NCBI RefSeq assembly: GCF_030169785.1
Contig: NZ_CP125854.1
Coordinates: 1,860,001-1,924,000, forward strand
DNA length: 64,000 nt
Direction: 5' to 3'
From: Bdellovibrio sp. 22V
GTDB lineage: Bacteria; Bdellovibrionota; Bdellovibrionia; Bdellovibrionales; Bdellovibrionaceae
The notes below the pieces were generated by a model. That model was not told the DNA's origin, did no database searches, and worked only from the letters and a program-made list of their open reading frames with translations. Both the position numbers and the translations under genes were made by a program. Positions 27,971-37,292 of this stretch are shown here, piece by piece (position 1 is the stretch's first letter; each line of letters opens with the position of its first letter).

Positions 27971-28687
27971 ATGGAATCTCAAACGATACTCAACGGCGGA
28001 GTAAACTCCCTTGGTTTTATGGGCAATCAAAACCTAAACATTCCGAATACTTCAAACGTTCCCTATGAAGTCATTCACCTCAAAGAAGAGGAAATGATTT
28101 TCAAAGAAGGTGAACCAGCGAAGGGTCTGTATTACGTGCAATCTGGCTGTGTTAAAGTTGTAGTGAATCGTTCTCATGCCCGCGGACGCACTACCACAAA
28201 TGAATATGTAACTAAATTGGTCTCTCCCGGAGAGTATTTTGGTTATAAAGCGTTGGTTAAAGGTGCACCGGTGCAGTGCCATGCAAAGGCTGTGAAGTCG
28301 ACAGTGCTTTGGCTCTATCCGCGTGAGCTGATTCAAGTAGCAATGGCGCAAGCAAGCCCGCTTGTAAAACTTCTTCTTAATCAGGCTGTCAGTGATCTTG
28401 AAGCGTTCGAGACGACAAGTCAGTTGCATTATTTGGCGTCTGTGCAGGAAAGAATTGCTTATCAGCTTGTTCTTCTTGCCGATAAGTTCGGAGTGCAAAC
28501 TCCTAACGGTATTTCTTTGAACTTGAAGCTGACACGCAACGAATTCGCGCAGCTGGCGAGTACGATCAACGAATCACTTTCTCGTCATTTGACAGAGTTC
28601 AAAAACGAGGGACTGATTGATTTGAATGGCAAAGAGATCATCATCAAAAATAAAGAAGGTTTGATGAGAAGATCTGGAAACTTCTAG
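27971..28687 (+). CDS. Crp/Fnr-family transcription regulator
   Basis: The 238-residue protein has a cyclic-nucleotide-binding-type beta-barrel (about 35-150; FKEGEPAKGLYYVQSGCVKV, SPGEYFGYKALV) and a Crp-type winged helix (about 165-235; LTRNEFAQLASTINESLSRH, the recognition helix region). No Fnr-type cysteine cluster is present at the N-terminus. GGAGG lies before the ATG. It is expressed alone, between a -10 box and a terminator. Ligand and targets are unknown. Confidence 0.9.
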   Translation: MESQTILNGGVNSLGFMGNQNLNIPNTSNVPYEVIHLKEEEMIFKEGEPAKGLYYVQSGCVKVVVNRSHARGRTTTNEYVTKLVSPGEYFGYKALVKGAPVQCHAKAVKSTVLWLYPRELIQVAMAQASPLVKLLLNQAVSDLEAFETTSQLHYLASVQERIAYQLVLLADKFGVQTPNGISLNLKLTRNEFAQLASTINESLSRHLTEFKNEGLIDLNGKEIIIKNKEGLMRRSGNF

Positions 28688-28716
28688 GTTTTTGACTCTG
28701 CTAAACTTTACTTATG

Positions 28717-28746
28717 AAAAAGCCCGGGAAAAACCTGGGCTTTTTT
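28717..28746. terminator. bidirectional terminator after the Crp/Fnr gene
   Basis: The stem AAGCCCGGG / CCTGGGCTT with one G-T pair has A runs on the left and T6 on the right. It serves the Crp/Fnr gene and the convergent small membrane-protein gene, whose stop codon lies in the T tract. Confidence 0.88.
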
Positions 28747-28882
28747 ATTTGTCGGAGAAGAACGAGAAGTAAGCGATCAGCCCGAGGACGCATCCCGCGA
28801 TCAAAAGTAGAATGCTGTGCCAGCCAAAAATTTTGGCTCCTTCGGTCACGTCGGGTTTGTTTTTGTCTTTTTCCTCAGGCAT
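28745..28882 (-). CDS. small single-helix membrane protein
   Basis: The ATG at 28882 has AGGAGG 5 bases upstream and gives 45 residues; a longer in-frame start lacks such a site. A charged N-terminus (PEEKDKNKPDVTEG) precedes one membrane helix (about 22-42; ILLLIAGCVLGLIAYFSFF). The helix has one Cys and Gly spacing suited to packing. Function unknown. Confidence 0.65.
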   Translation of the reverse strand: MPEEKDKNKPDVTEGAKIFGWHSILLLIAGCVLGLIAYFSFFSDK

Positions 28883-28961
28883 GGCGGTCCTCCTGGAAAA
28901 GAGGGTACCGCAATGCCCGCAAGAGTAAATTCTTAGAGGGACTTCTTGCCTCAAAGCATTT

Positions 28962-30551
28962 TTATAGACGGAAATTTTTGCCGTTTCCGCTGTTTGCTAT
29001 TCGGCACAAGCCGGCCTCAAGAGGACGCTGGAAAATTTCCGCGGCGCCTGCAGGAATCATCGCATTGCGCGGGTAAACGGCGTAGCCACCTTGAGGCAAT
29101 GCCACGATCATATCGTTCATCAAATTACGACGAAGATGCGAAGCCAAAGTGATCGGATCAAAAGGAACAATCACACGAATACCCACAGTCGTTTGCACAA
29201 GATAACCGCCTTTGGAAACGACCTCACGCAAGTAATGCGGCAAAGGATTGTAGTTCACATCGATAAAACAGCCGGGGCCTGTCGGAGCAAAACCAAGAAG
29301 ATGCAAAGAAAGTCCACGCTGATCCCAAGCGCCGCCGCCATAAGAGCTGACGGCTTTCAGAAGATCCACACGAGTCATTTTCGGTTGTTGCGATTTCAAA
29401 ATTCCCAAACCTGCAGCGACTATCGCGGCAGAGTTAGAACTTCCGCGATATTCGGCGCCGTTATTTAGAAATAACGAAGACGGCGCGAAGAGGTCCGGTT
29501 TGCCTAAGGATTGTGATGAAGAAGAACGAGGGGAGTCGCTGGCGCCCACGGTGATGACCGTCGCGTTGTCGGCAGGATTTAAAAGTGTTTCACCGCGGCT
29601 GTGCGAAGGCATGATAACATTGTCGCCATCAACCGTGATGCGAAGCTGGTCGTTGCTAGCAAAGTTCTGCGAGCGGTTTTTCACGCGGATGAAGTATGTG
29701 CCGGGATTTAACTCCGCAGTGATGATCTCACGAGGATACTTTGAAAAACCAGGGCGCGACTCATTCGCATCTTTGGATTGTTTCAAAGCGCTCGACTGAA
29801 CAATATTTAAAAGATCGTCCGTCAAAGCTAGATCAAGATCTTTATCCGTTCCCAGATCCACGTTGTTCTTAAAGTCATTCCACGACAATACGATTTTCAC
29901 AGGGCAAGTGCCATTTGTGTTGTATTCACAGCGAATCATCAGGCCGTTATTTTGATCTGGAAGTTGCACCCAATTGTCAGCAATTGTGCGGATGCCAGAA
30001 TTGAAAGTCGTCAGTGCAAAGTTTCCAGCCGCATTCACCCAGATCACGCCGTTGCGTGTGGCGCGATTGATTTCATGGTTAATGAAGCCCGCACCGTCGA
30101 AGTTGCCTCCGTATTCCCACACTTCAGAGTAAAGAACCAAATCCACTTTGCGGGCGATAATGTCGTCGATCGCCGCTTTTAAATTTGAAAAACCAAACAC
30201 GTTGTAAAGAGTCAGATCAGGCACCCACTGCGATGCTTGCAGATCATTCGTCATCAATGACGTCAGAATCTGCGCCATGCGAAGCCCGTGCTCGACGTGC
30301 ATGTTTTCAGGAGAAGAGACCGGCCCCGCCACATAGCGAGTCGAGGACGGAAGTGTTGTGCCGATTTCTTTTTCGTATCCGAAGAAACCTTTATCTAAGA
30401 CCGCGATTTTTAAGCGGCGACCGGTATTCTCTTGCGAGTAAAAACGAGAAAATCCCAAAGAGTTTTTGTAAGTATCGATATTAGTAAACGGACCCGCCCA
30501 CGCTGTGAAACCTGTGAGCACGATAGCGGCAAAGAAAGTGAACCCCTTCAT
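28962..30551 (-). CDS. secreted subtilisin-like (S8) serine protease
   Basis: From the ATG at 30551 (AAAGAGGGAGAG upstream) the protein has 529 residues, with a signal peptide (about 1-19). The S8 triad is readable: Asp53 in IAVLDKGFFG, His88 in HVEHGLRMAQIL and Ser372 in RGSSNSAAIVAAG, with the oxyanion Asn177 in NAAGN. A 200-residue insert lies between Asn and Ser and includes a jelly-roll-like part (ELNPGTYFIRVKNRSQNF). The Ser motif is GSSNSAA instead of GTSMSAP. It is probably exported to degrade protein in the periplasm or in prey. Confidence 0.87.
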   Translation of the reverse strand: MKGFTFFAAIVLTGFTAWAGPFTNIDTYKNSLGFSRFYSQENTGRRLKIAVLDKGFFGYEKEIGTTLPSSTRYVAGPVSSPENMHVEHGLRMAQILTSLMTNDLQASQWVPDLTLYNVFGFSNLKAAIDDIIARKVDLVLYSEVWEYGGNFDGAGFINHEINRATRNGVIWVNAAGNFALTTFNSGIRTIADNWVQLPDQNNGLMIRCEYNTNGTCPVKIVLSWNDFKNNVDLGTDKDLDLALTDDLLNIVQSSALKQSKDANESRPGFSKYPREIITAELNPGTYFIRVKNRSQNFASNDQLRITVDGDNVIMPSHSRGETLLNPADNATVITVGASDSPRSSSSQSLGKPDLFAPSSLFLNNGAEYRGSSNSAAIVAAGLGILKSQQPKMTRVDLLKAVSSYGGGAWDQRGLSLHLLGFAPTGPGCFIDVNYNPLPHYLREVVSKGGYLVQTTVGIRVIVPFDPITLASHLRRNLMNDMIVALPQGGYAVYPRNAMIPAGAAEIFQRPLEAGLCRIANSGNGKNFRL

Positions 30552-30632
30552 AACTAACTCTCCCTCTTTAAACAAAAGGTCCCGACATCGCGGAACCTTT
30601 TTTTAAAACCCCCATTTTACGAACGCTGGATA

Positions 30633-31043
30633 TTACCAGCCGTAGTAAGAATAGTAGTAGTAACGATAGTAGCTGTACGCGTATGAGTAGCATGGGTTGT
30701 ACCACGAACCATACCAGTACATTGAAGCGTAATAGTAAGAGTTGTAGTTATTATAGAAGTACCAACTGGAAGCTCCACCGTCGCGATCCAACTCATTACC
30801 GACATGAGCGGCGGAAAGATCTTGGAAAGAGCCTGATTGCGCCAAGGCTTGAGCCTCAACGTCGCTGGACAAGGCTTGTTCTGTCGTCAAAACAGAAGCT
30901 TTGTTTGTGCGCGTGTCGACACGGATAACGACTGTTCCGTTCATTGCTTGGTTTGTGACTGAAGACTCGTTATCAAGTTCTCCAGCGGTAGCAAAAGAGC
31001 TCGCGCCTAAAATGAGAGCGGCTACTAGAATAAGGTGTTTCAT
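30633..31043 (-). CDS. secreted tyrosine-rich protein
   Basis: The ATG at 31043 lies 6 bases after AAGGAG and gives 136 residues; an ATG two codons earlier is too close to that site. A signal peptide covers about 1-20 (SSFATA|GEL). Residues about 92-136 contain some 20 tyrosines among Ser, Asn, Trp and Gly, ending YYYYSYYGW. Such aromatic tails are found in surface, adhesive or cross-linked proteins; that role is inference. No known domain. It lies next to the subtilase gene on the same strand, with about 80 bases between them. Confidence 0.75.
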   Translation of the reverse strand: MKHLILVAALILGASSFATAGELDNESSVTNQAMNGTVVIRVDTRTNKASVLTTEQALSSDVEAQALAQSGSFQDLSAAHVGNELDRDGGASSWYFYNNYNSYYYASMYWYGSWYNPCYSYAYSYYRYYYYSYYGW

Positions 31044-31117
31044 AGACATCTCCTTTTTGTTTGATGGCCCTCTTTTAATCCTTACAGCGCTGTTGTCATC
31101 CAAAAAGGACATGTGAA

Positions 31118-31873
31118 TTGAAAGTCCTTGACGCAAAACATCTCCAAAAGGTACGGCCTACCTTTATGGAACCCATCGGTTATTTAGAGTCGTGTTTTAA
31201 GGATAAGTTTGGCACTCCGCGCCAGCCGGGCCTCGTGAAGAAGGCTTGGGCGCGACTCCGGATTCGTGCGGATCTTCAGCCCGAGGAATCTCTTCAGGGG
31301 CTCGAAGGATTCAGCCATGTGTGGCTGATCTGGGTTTTTCACCAGAATAAAGTTTCACGTTATCACGCCAAAGTTCATCCTCCGCGTTTGGGCGGCAAGA
31401 GTATGGGGTTGTTTGCGACGCGCACTCCGCATCGCCCGAATCCCATCGGCCTTTCCCTTGTTGAGTTGGTAAAAGTGGAGAAAGACGGCATCGTGGTTGC
31501 GGGTGCTGACCTTGTTGATGGCACTCCGATTTTGGATATCAAGCCGTATCTTCCCGAGGTGGAGGCGGTTCCTGAGGCACGCACGGGCTGGCCGAGCGAG
31601 GTCGCCAAAGATCCCATTCATGTAGAATTTTCTGAAAAAGCCGAGGCCCTTTTGCGCTCTTGGCAGGAAAAAAATCCAGACAGAGACCTTCGCGAGATCA
31701 TCGCAGAGACTTTGAAATTGGACCCGCGCCCCGTCGTCTATCGCGGCTACGAAGATTCAGATTCTCCATATCGCAATACACATGCGGTGCGACTCTTCGA
31801 TGGAGATATCCATTTCAAATTTGAAACACCGACGCTCGTGAAAGTACTAGATATTCTTTTTACGCATAATTAG
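31118..31873 (+). CDS. trmO: TrmO, tRNA (N6-threonylcarbamoyladenosine37-N6)-methyltransferase
   Basis: The protein matches the TsaA/YaeB family that methylates t6A37 in threonine tRNAs using S-adenosylmethionine. Family motifs are FMEPIGYLESCFKDKFGTPR, QPGLV, GFSHVWLIWVFH, LFATRTPHRPNPIGLSLV and DLVDGTPILDIKPYLP. Length is 251 residues from a TTG at 31118; an ATG at 31166, just before the conserved EPIGYLES, would give 235 residues and is also possible. It faces away from the tyrosine-rich gene. Confidence 0.92.
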   Translation: MKVLDAKHLQKVRPTFMEPIGYLESCFKDKFGTPRQPGLVKKAWARLRIRADLQPEESLQGLEGFSHVWLIWVFHQNKVSRYHAKVHPPRLGGKSMGLFATRTPHRPNPIGLSLVELVKVEKDGIVVAGADLVDGTPILDIKPYLPEVEAVPEARTGWPSEVAKDPIHVEFSEKAEALLRSWQEKNPDRDLREIIAETLKLDPRPVVYRGYEDSDSPYRNTHAVRLFDGDIHFKFETPTLVKVLDILFTHN

Positions 31874-31938
31874 TTGCAGTTGCCTTTTAAATAGGCGCCT
31901 TGGTAAGTTCCCTATGAACCTAAAAAAGGGAGGGATTC

Positions 31939-32922
31939 ATGAGAACGACGGAAACTGCTTCTCATTCTGAAAACAGCACTCTTCGTAAAGTTCCAACTTT
32001 GAGCTTGGCGAGTTATACAAAGGGCTCTGATTCAGATCGCGCGAAATTTATCGACAATCTTTTCACGGGTCTTAAAGAATACGGTTTTATTATTCTTAAA
32101 GATCACAACGTAAAAGCCGAAGATTTGCACAAGGCTTACGACATTCTTAAAAAATTCTACTCTTTGCCTACGGACGTAAAAAAATCTTATATCTCTCCTA
32201 AAGCAGGTTTCCAGCGTGGTTACACTCCGTTTGGTCAAGAACACGCGAAAGATTCTCCAGTGATGGACTTGAAAGAGTTCTGGCACGTAGGACGCGTTCT
32301 TGAAGAAGGCAACGCTTTGAAAACGGTTTATCCCGAGAACGTATGGCCCACAGAAATTCCTGAATTCAAAACTCACTTCACGGCTTTGTATGATGCTTTG
32401 GAAGAAGCGGGGAACGTGATGTTGGAAGCTTTGACAATGCCTCTTGAAGTTGAAAAAGACTTCTTCGCGAAAATGACGAAAGATGGAAACTCCATTCTTC
32501 GCCTTCTTCACTATCCACCGATTCCAGAAGGTGTGGATCCTCGTTGTGTGCGTGCGGCGGCTCATGAAGACATCAACTTCATCACGATTCTTCCTGCAGC
32601 GACAGCTTCCGGTCTGCAATTGAAAGATCGCGACGGCCAATGGTTGGATATCGATTCTGAACCAGACACATTGATCGTGGACGTGGGTGATATGTTGGCG
32701 CGTTTGACGAACGACGTTTTACCTTCAACTACTCACCGTGTGATCAATCCTCAAGACGGTAGAAACGAAAGCCGCTATTCAATGCCTTTCTTCATGCACC
32801 CACATCCAGAAGCGATGTTGAGCTGCTTACCTTCTTGTAAAGGGACAGGGGCAAAATACCCTGATATCACTGGTCATGATTTCTTGATGCAGCGTTTGCG
32901 CGAGATCGGTCTCATCAAATAG
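31939..32922 (+). CDS. 2-oxoglutarate-Fe(II) oxygenase, isopenicillin-N-synthase type
   Basis: The 327-residue protein has the DIOX_N region (about 18-125; GLKEYGFIILKDHNV) and the 2OG-Fe(II) core. Iron ligands His209, Asp211 (AAHEDINFITIL) and His265 (TTHRVINP) and the cosubstrate-binding Arg278-x-Ser280 (SRYSMPFF) are all present, so it should be active. GGGAGGG precedes the ATG. No biosynthetic neighbours tell the substrate; it may act in secondary metabolism or small-molecule oxidation. Confidence 0.88.
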   Translation: MRTTETASHSENSTLRKVPTLSLASYTKGSDSDRAKFIDNLFTGLKEYGFIILKDHNVKAEDLHKAYDILKKFYSLPTDVKKSYISPKAGFQRGYTPFGQEHAKDSPVMDLKEFWHVGRVLEEGNALKTVYPENVWPTEIPEFKTHFTALYDALEEAGNVMLEALTMPLEVEKDFFAKMTKDGNSILRLLHYPPIPEGVDPRCVRAAAHEDINFITILPAATASGLQLKDRDGQWLDIDSEPDTLIVDVGDMLARLTNDVLPSTTHRVINPQDGRNESRYSMPFFMHPHPEAMLSCLPSCKGTGAKYPDITGHDFLMQRLREIGLIK

Positions 32923-33049
32923 GACGATTCTTGTCACCAAAACTGAAATGACTTCAAGAAGGGGATCTGAAAAGATCCCTTTCTTGCGTTTTGAGGGCAA
33001 GATTGGCTAGAAGGAGTGAGACCCACGAATAGCACATGAGGGGGATGTC

Positions 33050-33520
33050 ATGCGATATTTTGTGTTTTTACTTCTGGTTCTTATCGGTATGTGGTCCATA
33101 GAAAGTTATGCCGCTGATGCGCGAATGAGCTTTCGCATTCAGGAACTTGGCAACAATCAATACGACTATTCTGCGATTTGGAATCCAGTGACAGAAGAAG
33201 TTCTTCTGCGCGTGGGGCTCGTCGTAGATAAAGTCGATCCTCTCTTGCAAGACAAAGAAATCTCCTTTCAGACGGCACGCGAAGCCCAGTTTATCGCGTT
33301 GGATTTGCCTGAAATCGGTGAAAATTGCGAACAAGTTTCCCAATGGCATTTTGATTATCAGCCAGGCCTTCCTGATTATTTAATGTTTGTGACCTTAAAG
33401 GGCGCCGGTTGTCAAAAAGTCGGCGAGATGTTTGATATTCTGCAAGTGCGCTTGCGTTTTATGGGAGTCTCTTTGCTGCACTTTGAACCCATTGACGTCG
33501 CCGTGGATATCAGTCGATAA
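33050..33520 (+). CDS. secreted protein of unknown function
   Basis: The 156-residue protein has a signal peptide (about 1-21, ESYAA|DAR) and a mature part of mixed strands with two Cys that could pair. GAGGGGG lies 6 bases before the ATG. It is followed after 7 bases by a membrane-anchored protein on the same strand and likely shares its operon. No family recognised. Confidence 0.7.
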   Translation: MRYFVFLLLVLIGMWSIESYAADARMSFRIQELGNNQYDYSAIWNPVTEEVLLRVGLVVDKVDPLLQDKEISFQTAREAQFIALDLPEIGENCEQVSQWHFDYQPGLPDYLMFVTLKGAGCQKVGEMFDILQVRLRFMGVSLLHFEPIDVAVDISR

Positions 33521-33527
33521 CTGAAGG

Positions 33528-34298
33528 ATGAAGAAAAAAACGATCATCTCTCTTGCTATTGTTGTCGCTATTATTTTGATTCTCTCTTACTGCCATTTCT
33601 GGAAAATGGAAGATGCTCCCGCTCCTGTGAATATGGAAGCGATGGGGACGGTGCCTTCGCAAGGCGCCCCGCGCTCAATGCCCACACCGCCGCCACCAGA
33701 CATCGTTAAAGAAGCGTCTCCGACAGCAACGACCGCAGGTTTTCTGCCGACGGAAATGGAAGATCCCGCTAAGTTTGAAGCCTACAAAAAAAATCTCGGG
33801 GCCATGGCGAAATGTTTGAACATGGAGATGGCAGAGCTAGATCCACAAAGCGAGATCGGCTTTGACTCTCTTAATAAAGCTATTTCACCCGATCTTGGAG
33901 ATATCGTGGCTCAACACGTTGAGTGGACGACAACAGACATTCGCACAAAAGCCGGCGAGGTTCGTCGTATTTATCTTGAAAGCCGAGGCGGTGTTGGTCA
34001 GGAAGAAAGACGTTTCCTAAAATATTTCGCCTATACACCCAGCGGGGAACAAAAAGAAATCAGTCTTTCCCAAGAACAAATGACAGGTCCCACAGATGCG
34101 TTGATTGCAAGTCTTGAGGCGGACGGAGAAATTTTCGGTCGCGCGGAAGCTCGTCGTATCGCCTATGAAAACGGAGACGATCTTTTGCTGGTGGAAAAGA
34201 ATGGAAAGATTTTTTCTTTCGATCTTTCTCATGACGAAAAACGATTCTTCTGTCAGGGCGCCGATGTGGCCGCGACAATGAATTGCGAATGTAAATAG
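33528..34298 (+). CDS. membrane-anchored periplasmic protein, unknown function
   Basis: The 256-residue protein has one N-terminal membrane helix (about 4-22), then a Pro/Ala/Met-rich linker (about 28-70) and a globular domain with four Cys (MAKCLNM, FFCQGAD, MNCECK). The final CEC could bind metal or form disulfides. It is the second gene of a pair and is followed by a terminator. No family recognised. Confidence 0.7.
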   Translation: MKKKTIISLAIVVAIILILSYCHFWKMEDAPAPVNMEAMGTVPSQGAPRSMPTPPPPDIVKEASPTATTAGFLPTEMEDPAKFEAYKKNLGAMAKCLNMEMAELDPQSEIGFDSLNKAISPDLGDIVAQHVEWTTTDIRTKAGEVRRIYLESRGGVGQEERRFLKYFAYTPSGEQKEISLSQEQMTGPTDALIASLEADGEIFGRAEARRIAYENGDDLLLVEKNGKIFSFDLSHDEKRFFCQGADVAATMNCECK

Positions 34299-34315
34299 AT
34301 TTCAGCAGTCTCTAA

Positions 34316-34350
34316 ATAAAAAAGGCGAGATAATATATCTCGCCTTTTTT
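34316..34350. terminator. bidirectional terminator before valS 3' end
   Basis: The stem AAGGCGAGAT / ATCTCGCCTT is flanked by A and T runs on both sides. It lies between the unknown plus-strand pair and the convergent valS, and can serve both. Confidence 0.92.
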
Positions 34351-34370
34351 ATTTTTTAAGAGCTTTTGTT

Positions 34371-37049
34371 TTATTGGAAACGTGTCAAAGCTTCGCGCAA
34401 AGATTCTAGTTGAGTCTTAGACTGACTTAGAAGAGCCTTGTCAGCCGCAACGACATCTTCATCGGCGTTGGCGATAAACTTCTCGTTAGAAAGTTTATTC
34501 GTCAGCATAGAGATATCTTTTTGCAACTTCTCGACGAGTTTGTTGATGCGTTTTACTTCTTCATCAAAGTCGACCAAACCTTCAAGAGGGATGATCACCT
34601 TCACGCTCGCATCTTTCACGATCACCGGAGCCACCGCACACTTCATCAAGTCGCCCTCAGCACCAATTTCAAGATTTTCCACGCGGCCCATTGTAATGAT
34701 AGCCGTGCGGTTATTGCCAAGTATTTTTTGGACTTGATCGTTCATCACGCCCAAACGAACGTTGATTTTCGTTGCCGGGCTGATGCGGTTTTCACCACGG
34801 ATATTACGAATGGCCGTGATGACCTCTTTAACCACGTCGATTTCAAACGCACTTTGCGGTGAACCAAGGCTTAAAAACTCGCGGTCGTTTCTGGTATTCG
34901 GGAACTGATCCACGATACAAGCGGCACCTTTGATCGGCAGCTTTTGGTAAATCTCTTCCGAGATAAACGGCGCGAATGGATGCAACAAACGTGTGATGCG
35001 ATTCAAGACTTGCGCAATCACAAGCTGAGTCGCTTTCTTTTCGTCTGCGTTTGTGCCGTTCATGATTGGTTTTGTGAATTCGATGTACCAATCACAGAAT
35101 TGATTCCAAATGAACTGATAAAGAGAGTTGGCAGCGTCAGAGAATCTTTCAGACTCCATCGCGTCTTCAACTTCTTTTGTAACTTCCGCAAGTTTCGTGA
35201 TGATCCATTGATCGAACACGCTGATGTGCGCTTTGTCCGGCAAAGCTTTTACGCCTTCTGCAGGAGCTTTAAAATCAGACAAGTTCGAAAGGGCAAAGCG
35301 GGCCGCGTTCCAGATTTTATTCATGAAATTGCGGTAGCCTTCCAGGCGCTGTTCGCTGAACTTAAAGTCTTTGCCCGAGTATAAGTGAGCCGCGAAAGTA
35401 AAGCGCAGAGCATCCGCACCGTACTTTTCGATCATTTCTACCGGGTCGACAGAGTTACCAAGAGACTTCGACATTTTACGACCTTGAGAATCGCGCACCA
35501 AACCGTGGATATAAACCGTGCGGAAAGGAACGTCGCGCTTAAACTCAAGACCCATCATGATCATACGCGCCACCCAGAAGAAGATGATGTCGTGACCCGT
35601 GACAAGATAACTTGTTGGATAGAATGTCTTTAAAGCTTCCGTTTCGTTTGGCCATCCCATAGTGGAGAACGGCCACAGACCCGAACTAAACCATGTATCA
35701 AGAACGTCTTCATCTTGATGTACTTTAGTGCTGCCGCATTTTTCACAAGACGTAATGTCCGTTTCGCTGACAGTTTGGTGATTGCACTCGTCGCAATACC
35801 ATACAGGGATGCGGTGGCCCCACCAAAGCTGACGGGAAATACACCAGTCTTCGATGTTATTCAGCCAATGCAAGTACACTTTTGTCCAAGATTCCGGTTC
35901 GAAACGAATCGTACCGCTTTCAACGACACGTTTTGCAGGAGTAGCAAGCTGATCCATTTTTACGAACCATTGTTCTGACAAGAACGGCTCAACAACGGCG
36001 CCCGAACGAGAGCAATGTCCTACTGAGTGAACATGCGGCTCTTCTTTTACCAAAAGATTTTGCGCCTTCAGATCTTCAAGAACACGCTTGCGGGCTTCTT
36101 GAACTTTAAGGCCTTGATAAGGACCTGCATTTTCGTTGAGCTCGGCTTTTTTTGTCAGGATGTTGATGAACTCCAAGTGGTGCGCTTTGCCGATTTTGTA
36201 ATCGTTAAAGTCATGCGCAGGAGTGATCTTTACAACACCCGAGCCAAATGATTTGTCCACGTAAGTGTCAGCGATGATTTTGATCTTTCTGTTGATCAAA
36301 GGAATCACCACGTTTTTACCGATCAAGTGTTTGTAGCGTTCGTCTTCAGGGTGAACGCAAAGAGCGGTGTCTCCCAACATGGTTTCAGGACGAGTTGTCG
36401 CCACCGTCAAGAAGCCGGAGCCATCTTCAAGCGGATAGTTGATGTGATAAAGAGATCCCTTGATCTGCTTGTGTTCAACCTCAAGATCTGAAATAGCTGT
36501 CTCAAGTGGACCTGACCAGTTCACCAAGCGCTGACCACGATAGATCAGACCTTTTTTGTGAAGAGTCACAAACACTTTGCGAACCGCCTTGGATACGCCT
36601 TCGTCCAAAGTGAAAACAGCGCGATCCCAATCACAAGAGTCGCCAAGACGGCGCATTTGTGAATAAATACGATCGCCATATTGGTTTTTCCACTCCCAGA
36701 TTTTTTCAACGAACTTTTCGCGGCCTAATTCATGGCGAGTTACACCGTCTTTTTTAAGTTCACGCTCAACAACAGATTGGGTCGCGATGCCGGCATGATC
36801 CGTTCCTGGCAACCACATGGCATTGTAGCCATTCATTCTTTTCCAACGAATAAGCATGTCTTGGATTGTGTGATCCAAGGCGTGACCCATATGCAAGAAA
36901 CCCGTGACGTTGGGAGGAGGCAAAATGATAGAGAACGGAGGTTTTGTTGATTGATCCTGTGCTTTGAAATAGCCGGACTGTTCCCACCACTGATACGTGC
37001 GTGTTTCTACATCTGCGGGATTGTAGCGATCTGATAATTGTTCTGACAT
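34371..37049 (-). CDS. valS: valyl-tRNA synthetase
   Basis: This 892-residue class I synthetase charges tRNA-Val. It has the HIGH-type motif PPPNVTGFLHMGHALD (about 43-58), an editing domain in the middle (TTRPETMLGDTALCVHPED), zinc-like Cys pairs (WYCDECNHQT, CEKCGS) and the KMSKS loop in GRKMSKSLGNSVDP (about 525). The C-terminal coiled coil (about 820-890; INKLVEKLQKDISMLTNKL) is typical. The leader holds small dyads, but no T-box was recognised. Confidence 0.97.
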   Translation of the reverse strand: MSEQLSDRYNPADVETRTYQWWEQSGYFKAQDQSTKPPFSIILPPPNVTGFLHMGHALDHTIQDMLIRWKRMNGYNAMWLPGTDHAGIATQSVVERELKKDGVTRHELGREKFVEKIWEWKNQYGDRIYSQMRRLGDSCDWDRAVFTLDEGVSKAVRKVFVTLHKKGLIYRGQRLVNWSGPLETAISDLEVEHKQIKGSLYHINYPLEDGSGFLTVATTRPETMLGDTALCVHPEDERYKHLIGKNVVIPLINRKIKIIADTYVDKSFGSGVVKITPAHDFNDYKIGKAHHLEFINILTKKAELNENAGPYQGLKVQEARKRVLEDLKAQNLLVKEEPHVHSVGHCSRSGAVVEPFLSEQWFVKMDQLATPAKRVVESGTIRFEPESWTKVYLHWLNNIEDWCISRQLWWGHRIPVWYCDECNHQTVSETDITSCEKCGSTKVHQDEDVLDTWFSSGLWPFSTMGWPNETEALKTFYPTSYLVTGHDIIFFWVARMIMMGLEFKRDVPFRTVYIHGLVRDSQGRKMSKSLGNSVDPVEMIEKYGADALRFTFAAHLYSGKDFKFSEQRLEGYRNFMNKIWNAARFALSNLSDFKAPAEGVKALPDKAHISVFDQWIITKLAEVTKEVEDAMESERFSDAANSLYQFIWNQFCDWYIEFTKPIMNGTNADEKKATQLVIAQVLNRITRLLHPFAPFISEEIYQKLPIKGAACIVDQFPNTRNDREFLSLGSPQSAFEIDVVKEVITAIRNIRGENRISPATKINVRLGVMNDQVQKILGNNRTAIITMGRVENLEIGAEGDLMKCAVAPVIVKDASVKVIIPLEGLVDFDEEVKRINKLVEKLQKDISMLTNKLSNEKFIANADEDVVAADKALLSQSKTQLESLREALTRFQ

Positions 37050-37138
37050 TGTAAACGACCTCTGAAAGGTTTAAGGACAAGAAATCCTTAGGTTTTTAAC
37101 CTTAAGAGGTTAACAAAAATAGGCGCAATGCGGAAGGT

Positions 37139-37292
37139 TTAATCCAGCGGGCAATTTACAATTCGGACGTCAAATGTCCCGGGAGATCGCAGTTGAGGCA
37201 AGATCTTGGGCTTAAAAATGCAACAGCGAGTCTTAGCCGAAGCCAAACTCGCTGTTGTGGAACTCCCGTCCGAAAATAACGGGAGGTGTCCA
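37139..37292 (+). promoter_or_regulatory. structured leader with two hairpins, second masks a ribosome site
   Basis: Two perfect inverted repeats stand in a row. CAACAGCGAGT / ACTCGCTGTTG (37221-37257) is an 11-bp stem with a 15-base loop. CTCCCGT / ACGGGAG (37263-37285) has a 9-base loop, and its right arm contains the GGGAGG that serves the small gene at 37293. A longer-range pair CTTGGGCT (37205-37212) / AGCCCAAG (37431-37438) brackets the whole small gene. No T tract follows, so these are not terminators. Confidence 0.5.

Noticed and set aside
37050-37135. T-box riboswitch before valS
   Set aside because: Dyads are present, but no T-box consensus and no terminator/antiterminator were seen.
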